The notes under the pieces are model-generated. The model did no database searches. It saw only the letters and a list, made by a program, of their open reading frames with translations, and was not told where the DNA came from. Positions 16,442-24,843 of a DNA stretch of 64,000 nt are shown piece by piece. The position numbers were made by a program, and so were the translations under genes. The stretch lies in the NCBI GenBank assembly GCA_044226485.1, contig JBGAGY010000001.1, forward strand, positions 558,001 through 622,000, given 5' to 3'. The number at the start of each line of letters is the position of its first letter. Within the stretch, counting starts at the first letter, position 1. This DNA is from UBA6663 sp044226485. GTDB taxonomy: Bacteria > Chloroflexota > Anaerolineae > Anaerolineales > UBA6663.

Positions 16442-17473
16442 ATGACGCGCATCCTGGCGATCGAGACCTCCTGCGACGAAACTGCGGCTGCCGTCATTGC
16501 CGACGGCCGCAGCATCGTCTCGAGCGTCGTCGCCTCGCAGGCCGCACAGCACTCCGCCTATGGCGGCGTCTTCCCCGAGGTTGCGGCGCGCATGCACGTC
16601 GAGGTGATCCAGACTGTGGTCAGCCAGGCGCTCGCTCAGGCGCACGTCGGCCTGGCCGAAGTCGACGCAGTGGCCGTCACGCGCGGGCCAGGCCTGCCGG
16701 GCTCGCTGGTGGTCGGCGTCAACGCCGCTAAGGGCCTGGCGTTCGGCGCGAACAAGCCGCTGCTCGGCATCAACCACCTCGAGGGCCACGTCTATTCGCC
16801 CTGGCTGCTGCGCGACCGCGAGCCCCCGGCCTTCCCGGCGGTGGTGTTGATCGTCTCAGGCGGCCATACTGAGCTGCTGCTGATGCATGGCCACAACGAC
16901 TACCAGCGCCTGGGCGGCACGCTCGATGACGCCGCTGGAGAAGCCTTCGACAAGGTGGCGCGCCTGCTCGACCTGGGCTACCCCGGCGGGCCGGCCGTCG
17001 AACGCGCGGCCCGCGACGGCGATCCGACGCGTCATGCGTTCAGCCGGGCCTGGCTCGACGGCAGCTGGAACTTCTCGTTCAGCGGCCTGAAGACCGCCGT
17101 ACTTTACGCCGTGCGTGGGCAGCCCTACGGCAAGCCGCTCGCCGGCGCCGCCGAGGCCGTCGATCCGGCCCGCGTGCCAGACCTTGCGGCCAGCTTTCAG
17201 GCGGCCGCCGTCGAAGTGCTGGCGACGAAGACCGTGCGCGCGGCCGAGCGGTTCAACGCCAAATCGCTGCTCCTGGTGGGCGGCGTCAGCGCCAACCTGG
17301 CTCTGCGCCAGGCGCTTGTCTCGGCCGCGCCCTGTGAAGTCGTGTATCCGACCCTGGCGCTCTGCACCGACAACGCCGCCATGATCGGCGCTGCCGCTCA
17401 CTGGCGCCTGCTCGCCGGACAGCGGGATGCCCTGGACATCGATGCGCTGCCGAACTGGGCGCTGACGGGCTGA
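16442..17473 (+). CDS. tsaD: tRNA N6-adenosine threonylcarbamoyltransferase TsaD
   Basis: 343 residues, full length for the family. The opening ILAIETSCDETAAAV phosphate-binding loop, the metal histidines in ARMHVEV and NHLEGHV, the glycine-rich VSGGHTELLLM and the C-terminal CTDNAAMIGAAA are diagnostic. TsaD transfers the threonylcarbamoyl group from TC-AMP to A37 of ANN-decoding tRNAs, working with TsaB and TsaE. Those partners are encoded together 10 kb away on the other strand (26473-27641). TsaC is not in the window. Confidence 0.95.
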   Translation: MTRILAIETSCDETAAAVIADGRSIVSSVVASQAAQHSAYGGVFPEVAARMHVEVIQTVVSQALAQAHVGLAEVDAVAVTRGPGLPGSLVVGVNAAKGLAFGANKPLLGINHLEGHVYSPWLLRDREPPAFPAVVLIVSGGHTELLLMHGHNDYQRLGGTLDDAAGEAFDKVARLLDLGYPGGPAVERAARDGDPTRHAFSRAWLDGSWNFSFSGLKTAVLYAVRGQPYGKPLAGAAEAVDPARVPDLAASFQAAAVEVLATKTVRAAERFNAKSLLLVGGVSANLALRQALVSAAPCEVVYPTLALCTDNAAMIGAAAHWRLLAGQRDALDIDALPNWALTG

Positions 17474-17506
17474 GGGGTCTTATCGAGTGACGCGCGTTTC
17501 TGCTGC

Positions 17507-17632
17507 GACCGCAGACGGCGGACCGCAGACCGCAGATCCATCAGGGGCAACCGTCGCAGGGCCATCCGGCCTTCGTTGTTCGTCAATGCGCCTGGCGCTA
17601 TATCCGTGGTCCGCCGTCTGCGGTCTGCGGTC
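17507..17632. repeat. Inverted pair of heptamer arrays (GACCGCA words)
   Basis: Left array 17507-17537 is made of GACCGCA/GACGGCG units. Its inverted copy is at 17608-17632. The loop holds about 70 nt of unrelated sequence. It lies between two co-directional genes, upstream of the kinase start. Confidence 0.5.
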
Positions 17633-17653
17633 CATCTTCCTCGAAACAATTCA

Positions 17654-19393
17654 ATGACCCGCACCCCCGACCCCGAGATCCAGCCCGCCCAACCGCGCGA
17701 TCGCATTCAGGCAAGATTGCCTGACGGACGCGTGTTTTCGGCGCCGCCGGGACGGACACTGGCCGACATCTTGAGGGCCGCGCAGGTTGACGCGGTCGGG
17801 GCAGTGATCAACCAGCGCCTCACCGAACTGACCCAGACCGTCAGCGCCGACGTCGACATCGTGCCGATCTCGCCCGACAGCGCGGACGGCCAGCGGATCT
17901 ATCGACGCTCGGCGGTCGTGCTGCTCACAACGGCGGCCAGCGAGTTGTATCCCGAAGCCGAAGTTTGGATCGAACACGCCGCTGCTCACGGCCGCGGCTA
18001 CTTCTGCGAGGCGCGCGGGCGTGCGCCGTTCACGGCCGACGAACTGGCCCGGATCGAAAGCCGGATGCGGGCCATCGTGGCCGAGGATGCGCCATTCGAG
18101 CGCCGCCAGGTGAAGCGCGAGGAAGCGGTGTCGCTGATGCGTGCTCGCGGCCAGAACGACACGGCGCGCCTGATCGCCGGTCGTACGCGCGAGACCGTGA
18201 CGCTGTACGCCTTGCACGGCCGGCTGGCGTTTTCGCACGGATACCTCACGCCGTCGGCCGGATACATCCACACCTTCAGCCTGCACGCCTCGGATGGCGG
18301 CTTCATCCTGTCGCTTCCGTCGCATCGGCACACCGGTCCGCTCAACCTGCCGACTCCGTCCGCCGGACAACGCTCGGCAACGTTGCAGTACGCGCAGCTC
18401 TTCGAGGTGTTCGAAGAGGCCAACGACTGGCTCGAGAAACTGGGTCTGCGCAGCCTCGGCGCGCTCAACGAAGCCATCGTGGCGGGGCGGCTGCCCGAGA
18501 TCGCGCTGGTGGCTGAGGCGCTGCACGAGTCGCGTATCGCCCTGATCGCGACGGCGCTCGCGCATCAGGCTGAGCGTCTGCGAGTGGTGCTGATCGCCGG
18601 GCCTTCGTCATCGGGCAAGACGACGTTCTCGAAGCGGCTGGCGATCCAGTTGCTCGCCAACGGGCTGCGGCCCTTCCCAATCGGCCTCGACGACTACTTC
18701 CTCGATCGCGAGGCCACGCCGCTCGGGCCAGACGGCAAGCCAGATTTCGAGAGCCTGGCCGCCGTCGACGTGACGACGTTCAACGATCATCTGCGCGCGC
18801 TGCTGGCCGGCGATGCCGTTCAGGTGCCGCACTTCAACTTCGTCAGCGGGCGGCGCGAACCTGGCCACGAGGTCCGTCTGGGCCCTAACGACGTCATCGT
18901 CATCGAGGGCATCCACGGCCTGAATCCCGCGCTGGTACCGGGGCTGGATCCGGAGCGGGTCTACCGCGTATATGTGTCGGCGCTGGCGAGCATCAACCTC
19001 GATTGTCACAACCGCATCGCCACGACCGATCTGCGGCTGCTGCGTCGCATCGCGCGTGACGCGGCCACCCGCGGCTATACGGCTCAAGCGACGCTGCAGC
19101 GCTGGCCCTCGGTGACCGAGGGTGAGCGTCGCAACATCTTCCCCTATCAAGAGAACTGCGACGCGATGTTCAACAGCTGTCTGCCGTATGAACTTGCGGT
19201 GCTGCGTCTGATCGTCGAGCCGCTCCTGCTGCAAGTCCGCCCGGGCTCCCCCGAGTTCACTGAGTCCAATCGGTTGCTGTCGCTGTTGGGCTGGGTGCGT
19301 GGCGTGACGGCCGAAGCTGTGCCGGGCAACTCGATCCTGCGCGAATTCGTCGGCGGATCGAGCCTGAGCGACTTCAGACTCTGGCGCGTTTGA
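17654..19393 (+). CDS. TGS/tRNA-synthetase-like domain fused to uridine-kinase-like NTPase
   Basis: 579 residues from the ATG at 17654; the frame opens earlier at 17576 but those codons lie inside the intergenic repeat. Residues about 15-80 look like a TGS domain (LPDGRVFSAPPGRTLADIL). A ThrRS second-additional-domain-like region follows (ELYPEAEVWIEHAAAHGRGY). The C-terminal half is a phosphoribulokinase/uridine kinase fold with Walker A GPSSSGKTT at 316-324 and the base-binding IGLDDYFLDRE. Proteins of this architecture are annotated as nucleoside kinases. Substrate is probably a nucleoside, and the role of the synthetase-like half is unknown. Confidence 0.85.
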   Translation: MTRTPDPEIQPAQPRDRIQARLPDGRVFSAPPGRTLADILRAAQVDAVGAVINQRLTELTQTVSADVDIVPISPDSADGQRIYRRSAVVLLTTAASELYPEAEVWIEHAAAHGRGYFCEARGRAPFTADELARIESRMRAIVAEDAPFERRQVKREEAVSLMRARGQNDTARLIAGRTRETVTLYALHGRLAFSHGYLTPSAGYIHTFSLHASDGGFILSLPSHRHTGPLNLPTPSAGQRSATLQYAQLFEVFEEANDWLEKLGLRSLGALNEAIVAGRLPEIALVAEALHESRIALIATALAHQAERLRVVLIAGPSSSGKTTFSKRLAIQLLANGLRPFPIGLDDYFLDREATPLGPDGKPDFESLAAVDVTTFNDHLRALLAGDAVQVPHFNFVSGRREPGHEVRLGPNDVIVIEGIHGLNPALVPGLDPERVYRVYVSALASINLDCHNRIATTDLRLLRRIARDAATRGYTAQATLQRWPSVTEGERRNIFPYQENCDAMFNSCLPYELAVLRLIVEPLLLQVRPGSPEFTESNRLLSLLGWVRGVTAEAVPGNSILREFVGGSSLSDFRLWRV

Positions 19394-19612
19394 CCTGCGA
19401 CGCTTACGCGGATTGTCACGGCCCCTGTGCTACAGGTCCAATGAATCAACGTGAGGATCGTCACAGGATGCGTCTGGGAGCCGCGACCCGATTGTTGCTC
19501 TTCCTGTCGACTTTCAAGAAACGCGAGAATCTATGGGAAACGAGGCACGCTGATGCAAGCGGCAAACAATGGTGAGGAATCGTAAGGGTTGGTGAAGAAA
19601 CGCAAATAGTGA
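19394..19612. other. Gene-free stretch before the SWIM leader
   Basis: No ORF with a ribosome binding site and no recognised RNA. It is less GC-rich than the flanking genes, especially after 19480. Confidence 0.4.
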
Positions 19613-19641
19613 TTGACTCTCCCTCTCGAACTTCATATACT
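19613..19641 (+). promoter_or_regulatory. Strong consensus promoter of the SWIM protein leader
   Basis: TTGACT at 19613-19618, a spacer of exactly 17 bp, TATACT at 19636-19641. This is the closest match to a sigma-70 promoter in the window. The transcript would start near 19648. Confidence 0.7.
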
Positions 19642-19721
19642 CTTGAACAAGTTTGAGTTTGGGAGGCAGACGGCCTATGCGCCGAGAGGCAATTCCCCAA
19701 CCGAACATAGGACGACCATAG

Positions 19722-19760
19722 ACGCACGCAGCGCCCTTACGCCTGCGTGCGTTTTCGTTT
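19722..19760 (+). terminator. Intrinsic terminator in the leader of the SWIM gene
   Basis: ACGCACGCAG (19722-19731) pairs with CTGCGTGCGT (19743-19752), followed by TTTTCGTTT. It lies between the strong promoter and the ATG at 19795. The roughly 75 nt before it could be a small RNA or an antiterminator: CTATG at 19675-19679 can pair with CATAG at either 19706-19710 or 19717-19721. Confidence 0.55.
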
Positions 19761-19794
19761 CGCACCGAGCGCGTTCAGTTCGAAGGAGGCACAC

Positions 19795-20046
19795 ATGGAC
19801 TACGGGATGATCGGAAAAATCGAGAAGGCCAAGCGCTACGCCCAGGAACGCGAGCGCTTCCGCTTCGAAGAGTTCTCGGTCACCTTCCACGGCGATAACA
19901 ACGACCATCGCGTTCACTTTCACAATGGCGTGTTCAGCTGCGATTGCGAGTACTTCGTCCTGCGCGGGCGCTGCAGCCATACCATGGCGCTCGAACAACT
20001 CCTGAACAAGATGCTGCCCGAGCCGGTTGAAGAAACCGCCAGCTGA
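19795..20046 (+). CDS. Small SWIM zinc-finger protein
   Basis: 83 residues from the ATG at 19795, with GAAGGAGG upstream at ideal spacing. CDC at 49-51 and CSH at 60-62 form the CxCx8CxH zinc site of the SWIM motif. Nearly the whole protein is this one finger plus an N-terminal helix rich in Lys/Arg/Glu. SWIM domains bind DNA or protein. Stand-alone versions of this size are conserved hypotheticals. It has its own strong promoter, an attenuator-like terminator ahead and a strong terminator behind, so it is a single-gene, probably abundant, regulated unit. Confidence 0.8.
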   Translation: MDYGMIGKIEKAKRYAQERERFRFEEFSVTFHGDNNDHRVHFHNGVFSCDCEYFVLRGRCSHTMALEQLLNKMLPEPVEETAS

Positions 20047-20071
20047 CGCACAATTGCACAGGACTTCCGAC

Positions 20072-20103
20072 AGGCGGGGCTCAATGAGCCCCGCCTTTTT
20101 TTT
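20072..20103 (+). terminator. Intrinsic terminator after the SWIM gene
   Basis: AGGCGGGGCTCA and its complement TGAGCCCCGCCT around a 1-nt apex, followed by eight T in all. A textbook terminator 25 nt after the stop codon. Confidence 0.9.
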
Positions 20104-20157
20104 CCACCGAATCGTCAACTCAGGAGCCTGGTCTGAGTAATCCGACAGTCGCGTGTG

Positions 20158-20163
20158 TATAAT
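20158..20163 (+). promoter_or_regulatory. -10 hexamer of the 20236 gene
   Basis: TATAAT preceded by TGTG. The transcript would start near 20170 and meet a terminator hairpin after about 15 nt. Confidence 0.5.
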
Positions 20164-20183
20164 CATTGGCGCTCGTAGCTCGC

Positions 20184-20212
20184 CGGCGGGGTCGACACCC
20201 CGCCGTTTTTTT
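20184..20212 (+). terminator. Intrinsic terminator within the leader of the 20236 gene
   Basis: CGGCGGGGT and ACCCCGCCG (20184-20192, 20197-20205) with a CGAC loop, then seven T. It stands between a TATAAT and the TTG start at 20236, so transcription of the flippase gene must read through it. Confidence 0.75.
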
Positions 20213-20235
20213 CTCGCGACTCGCTGGGGGATCGA

Positions 20236-21282
20236 TTGAAACGCTGGCAATTCTGGCTCGGGCTGCTGATCGGCGGCCTTTTTCTATACTTCGCCCTGCA
20301 GGGCCTGCATCTGGAGGACGTCTGGGTCACGATGCAGACCGCCAACCTGTGGTGGTTGATTCCGGGCATCCTTGTCTACTTCATCGGCGTCTGGGCCCGT
20401 GCCTGGCGCTGGCACTACCTGCTCAGGCCGATCAAGCCCATCTCCACTAACGCCATGTTCCCGATCGTGACGATCGGCTACATGGGCAACAACATCCTGC
20501 CGGCCCGGGCCGGCGAGGTGCTGCGCGCGTTCGTCCTGCGCAAGAAGCACGGCGTGCCGGTCAGCGCCAGCCTCGCGACCATCGTCGTCGAACGCATCTT
20601 CGACGGCGTGGTCATGCTGATGTTCGTGATCTTCAACCTCAACGGCCTGGCCCAACTCTCCGGCGACTCGGGCTTTGTCGGCAGCATCCAGACCGTGGCG
20701 CTGCTGGGCACGATCGCTTTTGCGGTCGCCCTGGCCCTGTTCCTGCTGGCCGCGATCTATCCGCATCAGTCGCTCGGGCTGTATCATCGCTGGATCATGC
20801 CGCGATTGCCCGGCGCAGTCCGCGATCGCCTGACTCCGATGCTCGAGAGCTTCTGGCAAGGGCTGGAAGCGCTTCGCTCGCCGGGCAATATCCTGATGGT
20901 GTTCCTCACGTCGGTCGTGATCTGGCTCTTCGAGACGGCCAAGTACTGGTTCGTCATGCACGCCTTCGACTTCAGCCTGTACTCGGGCGGCTTCTTCGGC
21001 CTGATGCTGATGAACGGCGTGGTCAACCTGGCCACCACCCTGCCTGGACCACCCGGCCACGTCGGCACGTTCGACGGCCCTGGTATCGCCGTGCTGGCCG
21101 CCTACGGCCTGCCGCGCGAGATCGCGGCCAGCTACACGCTGACGCTGCATGCCGCCTTGTGGCTGCCCATCACACTGCTCGGCGCCTTCTTCATGGCCCG
21201 CGAGGGCCTCAACTGGAACGAGGTCCGCGCCGAATACGCGCAGCTCGAGCACGACGACTCGGCGGCCACGCCCGGCGCGTAA
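20236..21282 (+). CDS. UPF0104/YbhN-type membrane protein (flippase-like)
   Basis: 348 residues starting at a TTG with GGGGGAT upstream. About eight membrane helices. The family pattern includes WARAWRWHYLLRP, NNILPARAGEVLRAFVLRKK, VVERIFDGVVMLM and the late PGPPGHVGTFDGPG loop. These proteins share the fold of the MprF flippase domain (AglD-like) and are thought to move lipids or lipid-linked sugars. A paralogue (37882-38886) lies within the polysaccharide locus. The leader carries a terminator, so expression is probably conditional. Confidence 0.78.
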   Translation: MKRWQFWLGLLIGGLFLYFALQGLHLEDVWVTMQTANLWWLIPGILVYFIGVWARAWRWHYLLRPIKPISTNAMFPIVTIGYMGNNILPARAGEVLRAFVLRKKHGVPVSASLATIVVERIFDGVVMLMFVIFNLNGLAQLSGDSGFVGSIQTVALLGTIAFAVALALFLLAAIYPHQSLGLYHRWIMPRLPGAVRDRLTPMLESFWQGLEALRSPGNILMVFLTSVVIWLFETAKYWFVMHAFDFSLYSGGFFGLMLMNGVVNLATTLPGPPGHVGTFDGPGIAVLAAYGLPREIAASYTLTLHAALWLPITLLGAFFMAREGLNWNEVRAEYAQLEHDDSAATPGA

Positions 21283-21452
21283 GGGCGCGAGGAGCCTGTC
21301 TGCAAAGTACGGGTGTTTGCCGCGGATCGTGCGGAGGCTGCGGGTGGCTTGCACGCTGCCCCTCAGGCTGTCTTCTCCTGACCTTCCCCATCCGCTGCCA
21401 GATTCTCCGTGCTGGTCACCTCACCCGCGATAGCCTCGGATTCATTTCAGAC

Positions 21453-21458
21453 TACAAT
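21453..21458 (+). promoter_or_regulatory. -10 hexamer of the 21466 gene, leaderless
   Basis: TACAAT ending 7 nt before the ATG at 21466; no ribosome binding site lies between. Confidence 0.5.
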
Positions 21459-21465
21459 CCCCGTC

Positions 21466-22788
21466 ATGAGTGAACGACGAAGCAACTTGAAAATCGGCAT
21501 CATTGGTGCAGGCCCGACCGGCCTGGCGGCGGCGTATGATCTGAGCAAGGCCGGCGCGAGGGTGACCGTCTTCGAAGCGGGATCACAGGTCGGCGGCCTC
21601 GCGGCCGGCTTCCAAGACGAGGGGTGGGACTGGGCGCTCGAGAAGTTCTACCACCACTGGTTCCAGACCGATCAATCGATCATCGGCCTGGCCCGCGACC
21701 TGGGCGTCTACGACAAGATCATCTGGCCGCGGCCCAAGACCGTGATCTACCACAAGGGCCAGTGGCACACGTTCGACAGCTTCGTCACCATCCCGCTCTT
21801 CCTGCTGCGCCACTTTCCGCTGACCGACTTCATCCGCTTTGGCCTTGCCGGCGTGCAGCTGCGCTTCTCGAACAACTGGAAACCGCTCGAGTCGATCACG
21901 GCGGCCGAATGGAGCCGCGAGCACTTCGGCCAACGGCTGTACGACGTGCTCTGGCGCCCGATGCTGGTGGGCAAATTCGGCGAAGAAAACCTCGACGTCG
22001 TGAACATGGCCTGGCTCTGGGCCCGGCTGCACACGCGCACCACTCGGCTCGGCACGTTCGAGGGCGGGTTCCAGGCCTTTATGCAGACGCTGGCGGACGC
22101 GACGGTGGCTCAGGGCGTCGAACTGAAACTCAACACCGGCGCCCGTCAGATCCGCCAGAACCCGGGCGGCTGGACGATCGAGACCTCGGGCGAGCCGGGC
22201 TCCTTCGACGCCGTGATCTCGACGACGTCGCCGCAGGCCATGCTGCGCCTGGCCCCCGAGCTGCCCGCCGCCTATCGCGACCAGCTTGGCGGGCTGCAAA
22301 GCCTGGGCGCCGTCGTGATGGTCCTCACCCTCAAGGAGCGCCTGACCGACGCCTACTGGCACAACCTGCCGAAAGAAGCAGGCTTCCCGTTCCTGGCGCT
22401 CGTCGAGCATACGAACTACATCGATCGATCGCACTACGGCGGCGATCACATCGTCTACTGCGGCGATTACCTGCCCGCCGGCCACGAATACTTCAAGCTC
22501 GACGCCGAGCAGCTGCTCGAGCGCTTCATGCCCGGCCTGCAGCGCTTCAATCCCGCGTTCGACCGCAGCTGGGTCAAGAAGGTCTGGCTCTGGAAGGCCG
22601 AATACGCCCAGCCGATCCCGACGCTCAACCATTCGGCGAAGCTCCCGGCGATCCGTACGCCGCTCAATGGCCTGTACTTCGCGTCGATGAGCCAGGTGTA
22701 TCCATGGGATCGCGGCACGAACTACGCCGTGGAGATGGGCCGCGACCTGGCCGCTCAGGTCTTGCGTGAGGTGAAGCCGACCACCTGA
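21466..22788 (+). CDS. FAD-dependent amine-oxidase/protoporphyrinogen-oxidase-like enzyme
   Basis: 440 residues from the ATG at 21466; the longer frame from 21409 includes the promoter. The FAD-binding GAGPTG is at 14-19, with the acidic end of the second strand in VFEAG and the GG doublet after it (QVGGLAAGF). The C-terminal FAD contact reads LYFASMSQVYPWDRGTNYAVEMG. Sequence layout is that of the NAD(P)/FAD-dependent group often annotated as protoporphyrinogen oxidase or UDP-galactopyranose-mutase-like in glycan loci. The true substrate is unknown. Confidence 0.75.
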   Translation: MSERRSNLKIGIIGAGPTGLAAAYDLSKAGARVTVFEAGSQVGGLAAGFQDEGWDWALEKFYHHWFQTDQSIIGLARDLGVYDKIIWPRPKTVIYHKGQWHTFDSFVTIPLFLLRHFPLTDFIRFGLAGVQLRFSNNWKPLESITAAEWSREHFGQRLYDVLWRPMLVGKFGEENLDVVNMAWLWARLHTRTTRLGTFEGGFQAFMQTLADATVAQGVELKLNTGARQIRQNPGGWTIETSGEPGSFDAVISTTSPQAMLRLAPELPAAYRDQLGGLQSLGAVVMVLTLKERLTDAYWHNLPKEAGFPFLALVEHTNYIDRSHYGGDHIVYCGDYLPAGHEYFKLDAEQLLERFMPGLQRFNPAFDRSWVKKVWLWKAEYAQPIPTLNHSAKLPAIRTPLNGLYFASMSQVYPWDRGTNYAVEMGRDLAAQVLREVKPTT

Positions 22789-22816
22789 GCGTGAGCTCAA
22801 ACAGGCGACTGATATC

Positions 22817-22878
22817 AGACGAACGACGAAGGACGAAGGTTGAATGGCCATTCAACCTTCGTCCTTCGTCGTTCGTCT
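22817..22878. terminator. Perfect 62-bp palindrome between convergent genes
   Basis: 31-bp arms with no mismatch and no loop, centred between 22847 and 22848. The arms are read as heptamers GACGAAC, GACGAAG, GACGAAG, then GTTGAAT. It sits midway between the stop codons of the convergent genes at 22788 and 22894. A bidirectional terminator role is inferred. Confidence 0.7.
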
Positions 22879-22893
22879 CACCGCGAGCGCCGA

Positions 22894-23853
22894 TTAACGC
22901 GGATCGTCGACCTCGACGTCCGGAGCGGGCGTCAGAATCAGGCGATCGAGGTCACGCCATTCCTCGCCGTAGAAGCGCATGTAGTCGGATGTCCACTTGG
23001 TCCAATATGCTTCGGTGTGCGCGCCGGGGCGGATGTAGATCTCGTGATCAAGGCCCGCTGAAGTGAAGATTTGATCGACGAACATGGTGCTGCCGAGGCT
23101 CGAGTCGGCCTGGCCGGCATCGAGGTAGAGCGCCAGGGGCTCATCCTTGGGCAGCGCGCGCACCCACCGCACGAGCACGCCGTCATCGTCGTAGGACACG
23201 GCCGGGCTGTGCCCGCCAATGCGGCTGAAGAGATCGGGATGGCGCAGCCCGATGTGTAGGGCCCAGCCGCCGCCCCGCGAGAGGCCGCCGATGGCGCGAG
23301 CCAACCGATCCGGGATCGTGTTGTAGTGCTCATCCACGTAGGGCAGCACGTCCTGGAGCAGGATCTTCTCAAAGTCCGCGTCGAAGCGATCACGCGGCAT
23401 GACGATGATCATCGGCCCAATGACGTCAGCGGCCAACAGGTCGTCGGCCGCTGTGGGGGCACCCAGGCGCACCCATTGATCGTCTGTGTAGTTAAGGCCG
23501 TGGATCAGATAAAGGACCGGGTAGCGTCGACCCTGTGACGCGTAACACGGCGGCAGATAGATCTGAGTGTCGATCGTGTAGCGGACCGTCGTGCTGGGGA
23601 TGTCGATGCTGAGCACGTCTCCCACGGTGTCGCGACAGGGAAGCGGCGTCGGAGTGGGCACGATGGTCGCCGTTGGCTGGGGCGTCGGGGTAGGCGTGAC
23701 GGTCGGCACCGACGTGGCCGTGACGATCCGGGCGGCCGTGGCGGCCGCCTGACCGGGCCAGCTGGCCTGGGCCACCGAGCCCACCGACGGCGAACAGGAC
23801 GTGGCCATCGCCGCGCACAGCGCCCCGAGAATCAGTGCCGGACTCCTGGACAT
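22894..23853 (-). CDS. Lipoprotein esterase (enterochelin-esterase-like alpha/beta hydrolase)
   Basis: 319 residues from the ATG at 23853. A lipoprotein signal ends at ATSC (Cys20). A Thr/Pro-rich linker follows (TVTPTPTPQPTAT), then an esterase-D/Fes-type hydrolase. The nucleophile elbow is GGLSRGGG, preceded by YLIHGLNYTDDQW, and the catalytic histidine is probably in PGAHTEAYW near the C-terminus. Enzymes of this class hydrolyse acyl or siderophore esters. It is outward-facing and membrane-anchored. The upstream extension to 23883 is unlikely as it precedes the signal peptide. Confidence 0.8.
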   Translation of the reverse strand: MSRSPALILGALCAAMATSCSPSVGSVAQASWPGQAAATAARIVTATSVPTVTPTPTPQPTATIVPTPTPLPCRDTVGDVLSIDIPSTTVRYTIDTQIYLPPCYASQGRRYPVLYLIHGLNYTDDQWVRLGAPTAADDLLAADVIGPMIIVMPRDRFDADFEKILLQDVLPYVDEHYNTIPDRLARAIGGLSRGGGWALHIGLRHPDLFSRIGGHSPAVSYDDDGVLVRWVRALPKDEPLALYLDAGQADSSLGSTMFVDQIFTSAGLDHEIYIRPGAHTEAYWTKWTSDYMRFYGEEWRDLDRLILTPAPDVEVDDPR

Positions 23854-23971
23854 CCTGCGAAGGATACCGCAACAACCGTCCATGCACAGCTGTGAATTCC
23901 GATGAGAAACCTATGCACAACGCCCACGGCCGTGTTGTTCAGAAGTTCACTGTATTTTCTAAAGAGTTGAG

Positions 23972-23977
23972 TACAAT
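23972..23977 (+). promoter_or_regulatory. -10 hexamer of phoU
   Basis: TACAAT about 57 nt before the ATG at 24035, in a markedly AT-richer patch. Confidence 0.4.
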
Positions 23978-24034
23978 CTCATCTTCGCTGCCGCCGGCAA
24001 TCACGCGGCGGCCACATGGGAGCGAACACTTTCG

Positions 24035-24712
24035 ATGCCCGGCCAATTGCGCTCTCTGCTCGACAAAGAGTTCAGGCAGATCCAGGACGATCTTCTTCGC
24101 GTCGGCAGCCTCGTCGACGTCGCGATCGCGCGCAGCCTTGCCTGCCTGCGAACCTTCGACTCCGATCTCGCTCAACAGGTGATCAACGAAGACGCGCCGA
24201 TCAACGACTTGCGCTTCAAGGTCGAAGAGGATTGTCTGACCCTGATCGCCACTCAGCAACCGATGGCCGGGGACCTGCGCCGCGCCATGGCCGCCGTCAG
24301 CATCGTGACCGATCTCGAGCGCATCGCCGATCACGCCACAGGCATCGCCAAGACCGTCATCCGTGTCAACGCTCAGAAGCACCGCACCGGCCCTGACGAG
24401 CCCATTGCGGCGCTCGAACGCATGTCGTTCGCGGTGCGCGAGATGCTCAAGAGCTCGCTCGACGCCTACGTGACCCGCAACGTCGAGGCCGCGCGATTCG
24501 TCGCAGCCGCCGACGACGAGATCGACCACGCCTACAAGGCGCTCTTCGACGATCTGCTCAAGACCATGGCGACCGACGCCACCATGATCCCGACCGCCAC
24601 CTACCTGCTCTGGTGCGGCCACAACCTCGAGCGCATCGGCGACCGCGTCACCAACATCGCGGAGCGCATCATCTTCATGTGCACCGGAACGTTGCGCGAG
24701 TTGAACCTATAG
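24035..24712 (+). CDS. phoU: Phosphate-signalling protein PhoU
   Basis: 225 residues, two tandem three-helix PhoU repeats (about 8-110 and 120-215). The metal-cluster motifs DLERIADHATGIAK and NLERIGDRVTNIAE are present in the expected places. PhoU restrains the Pho regulon through the PstSCAB transporter and PhoR. Neither pst genes nor a phoBR pair lie in the window, so this copy is isolated. It has its own promoter and ends at a hairpin before a convergent gene. Confidence 0.92.
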   Translation: MPGQLRSLLDKEFRQIQDDLLRVGSLVDVAIARSLACLRTFDSDLAQQVINEDAPINDLRFKVEEDCLTLIATQQPMAGDLRRAMAAVSIVTDLERIADHATGIAKTVIRVNAQKHRTGPDEPIAALERMSFAVREMLKSSLDAYVTRNVEAARFVAAADDEIDHAYKALFDDLLKTMATDATMIPTATYLLWCGHNLERIGDRVTNIAERIIFMCTGTLRELNL

Positions 24713-24753
24713 AGGACCGCGAACCGCAGATCTCGCGACTGCATCGCCCACCA

Positions 24754-24819
24754 AACGACGAAGGACGAACAACAAAGGGTGAATGGTCATTCACCCTTTG
24801 TTGTTCGTCCTTCGTCGTT
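24754..24819. terminator. Long hairpin between convergent genes
   Basis: Perfect 32-bp arms (24754-24785 and 24788-24819) with only GT unpaired at the apex. Words ACGACGAAGGACGAA recur as at 22817-22878. It separates phoU from the opposite epimerase gene. Confidence 0.7.
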
Positions 24820-24843
24820 CATCGCGCCGTAGGCGCCGCCGTC

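Noticed and set aside
15080..16789. 569-residue open frame on the minus strand
   Set aside because: It is antisense to the M24 peptidase and tsaD, both with clear catalytic motifs. Such frames arise from the GC-rich third positions of the true genes.
21583..22851. 422-residue minus-strand frame
   Set aside because: Antisense to the FAD-dependent oxidoreductase; no motif and it would run through a palindrome.
22817..22878. CRISPR-like or transposon-end reading of the palindromes
   Set aside because: No regular repeat-spacer pattern, no cas genes, no transposase; arms differ in sequence and are made of heptamer words.
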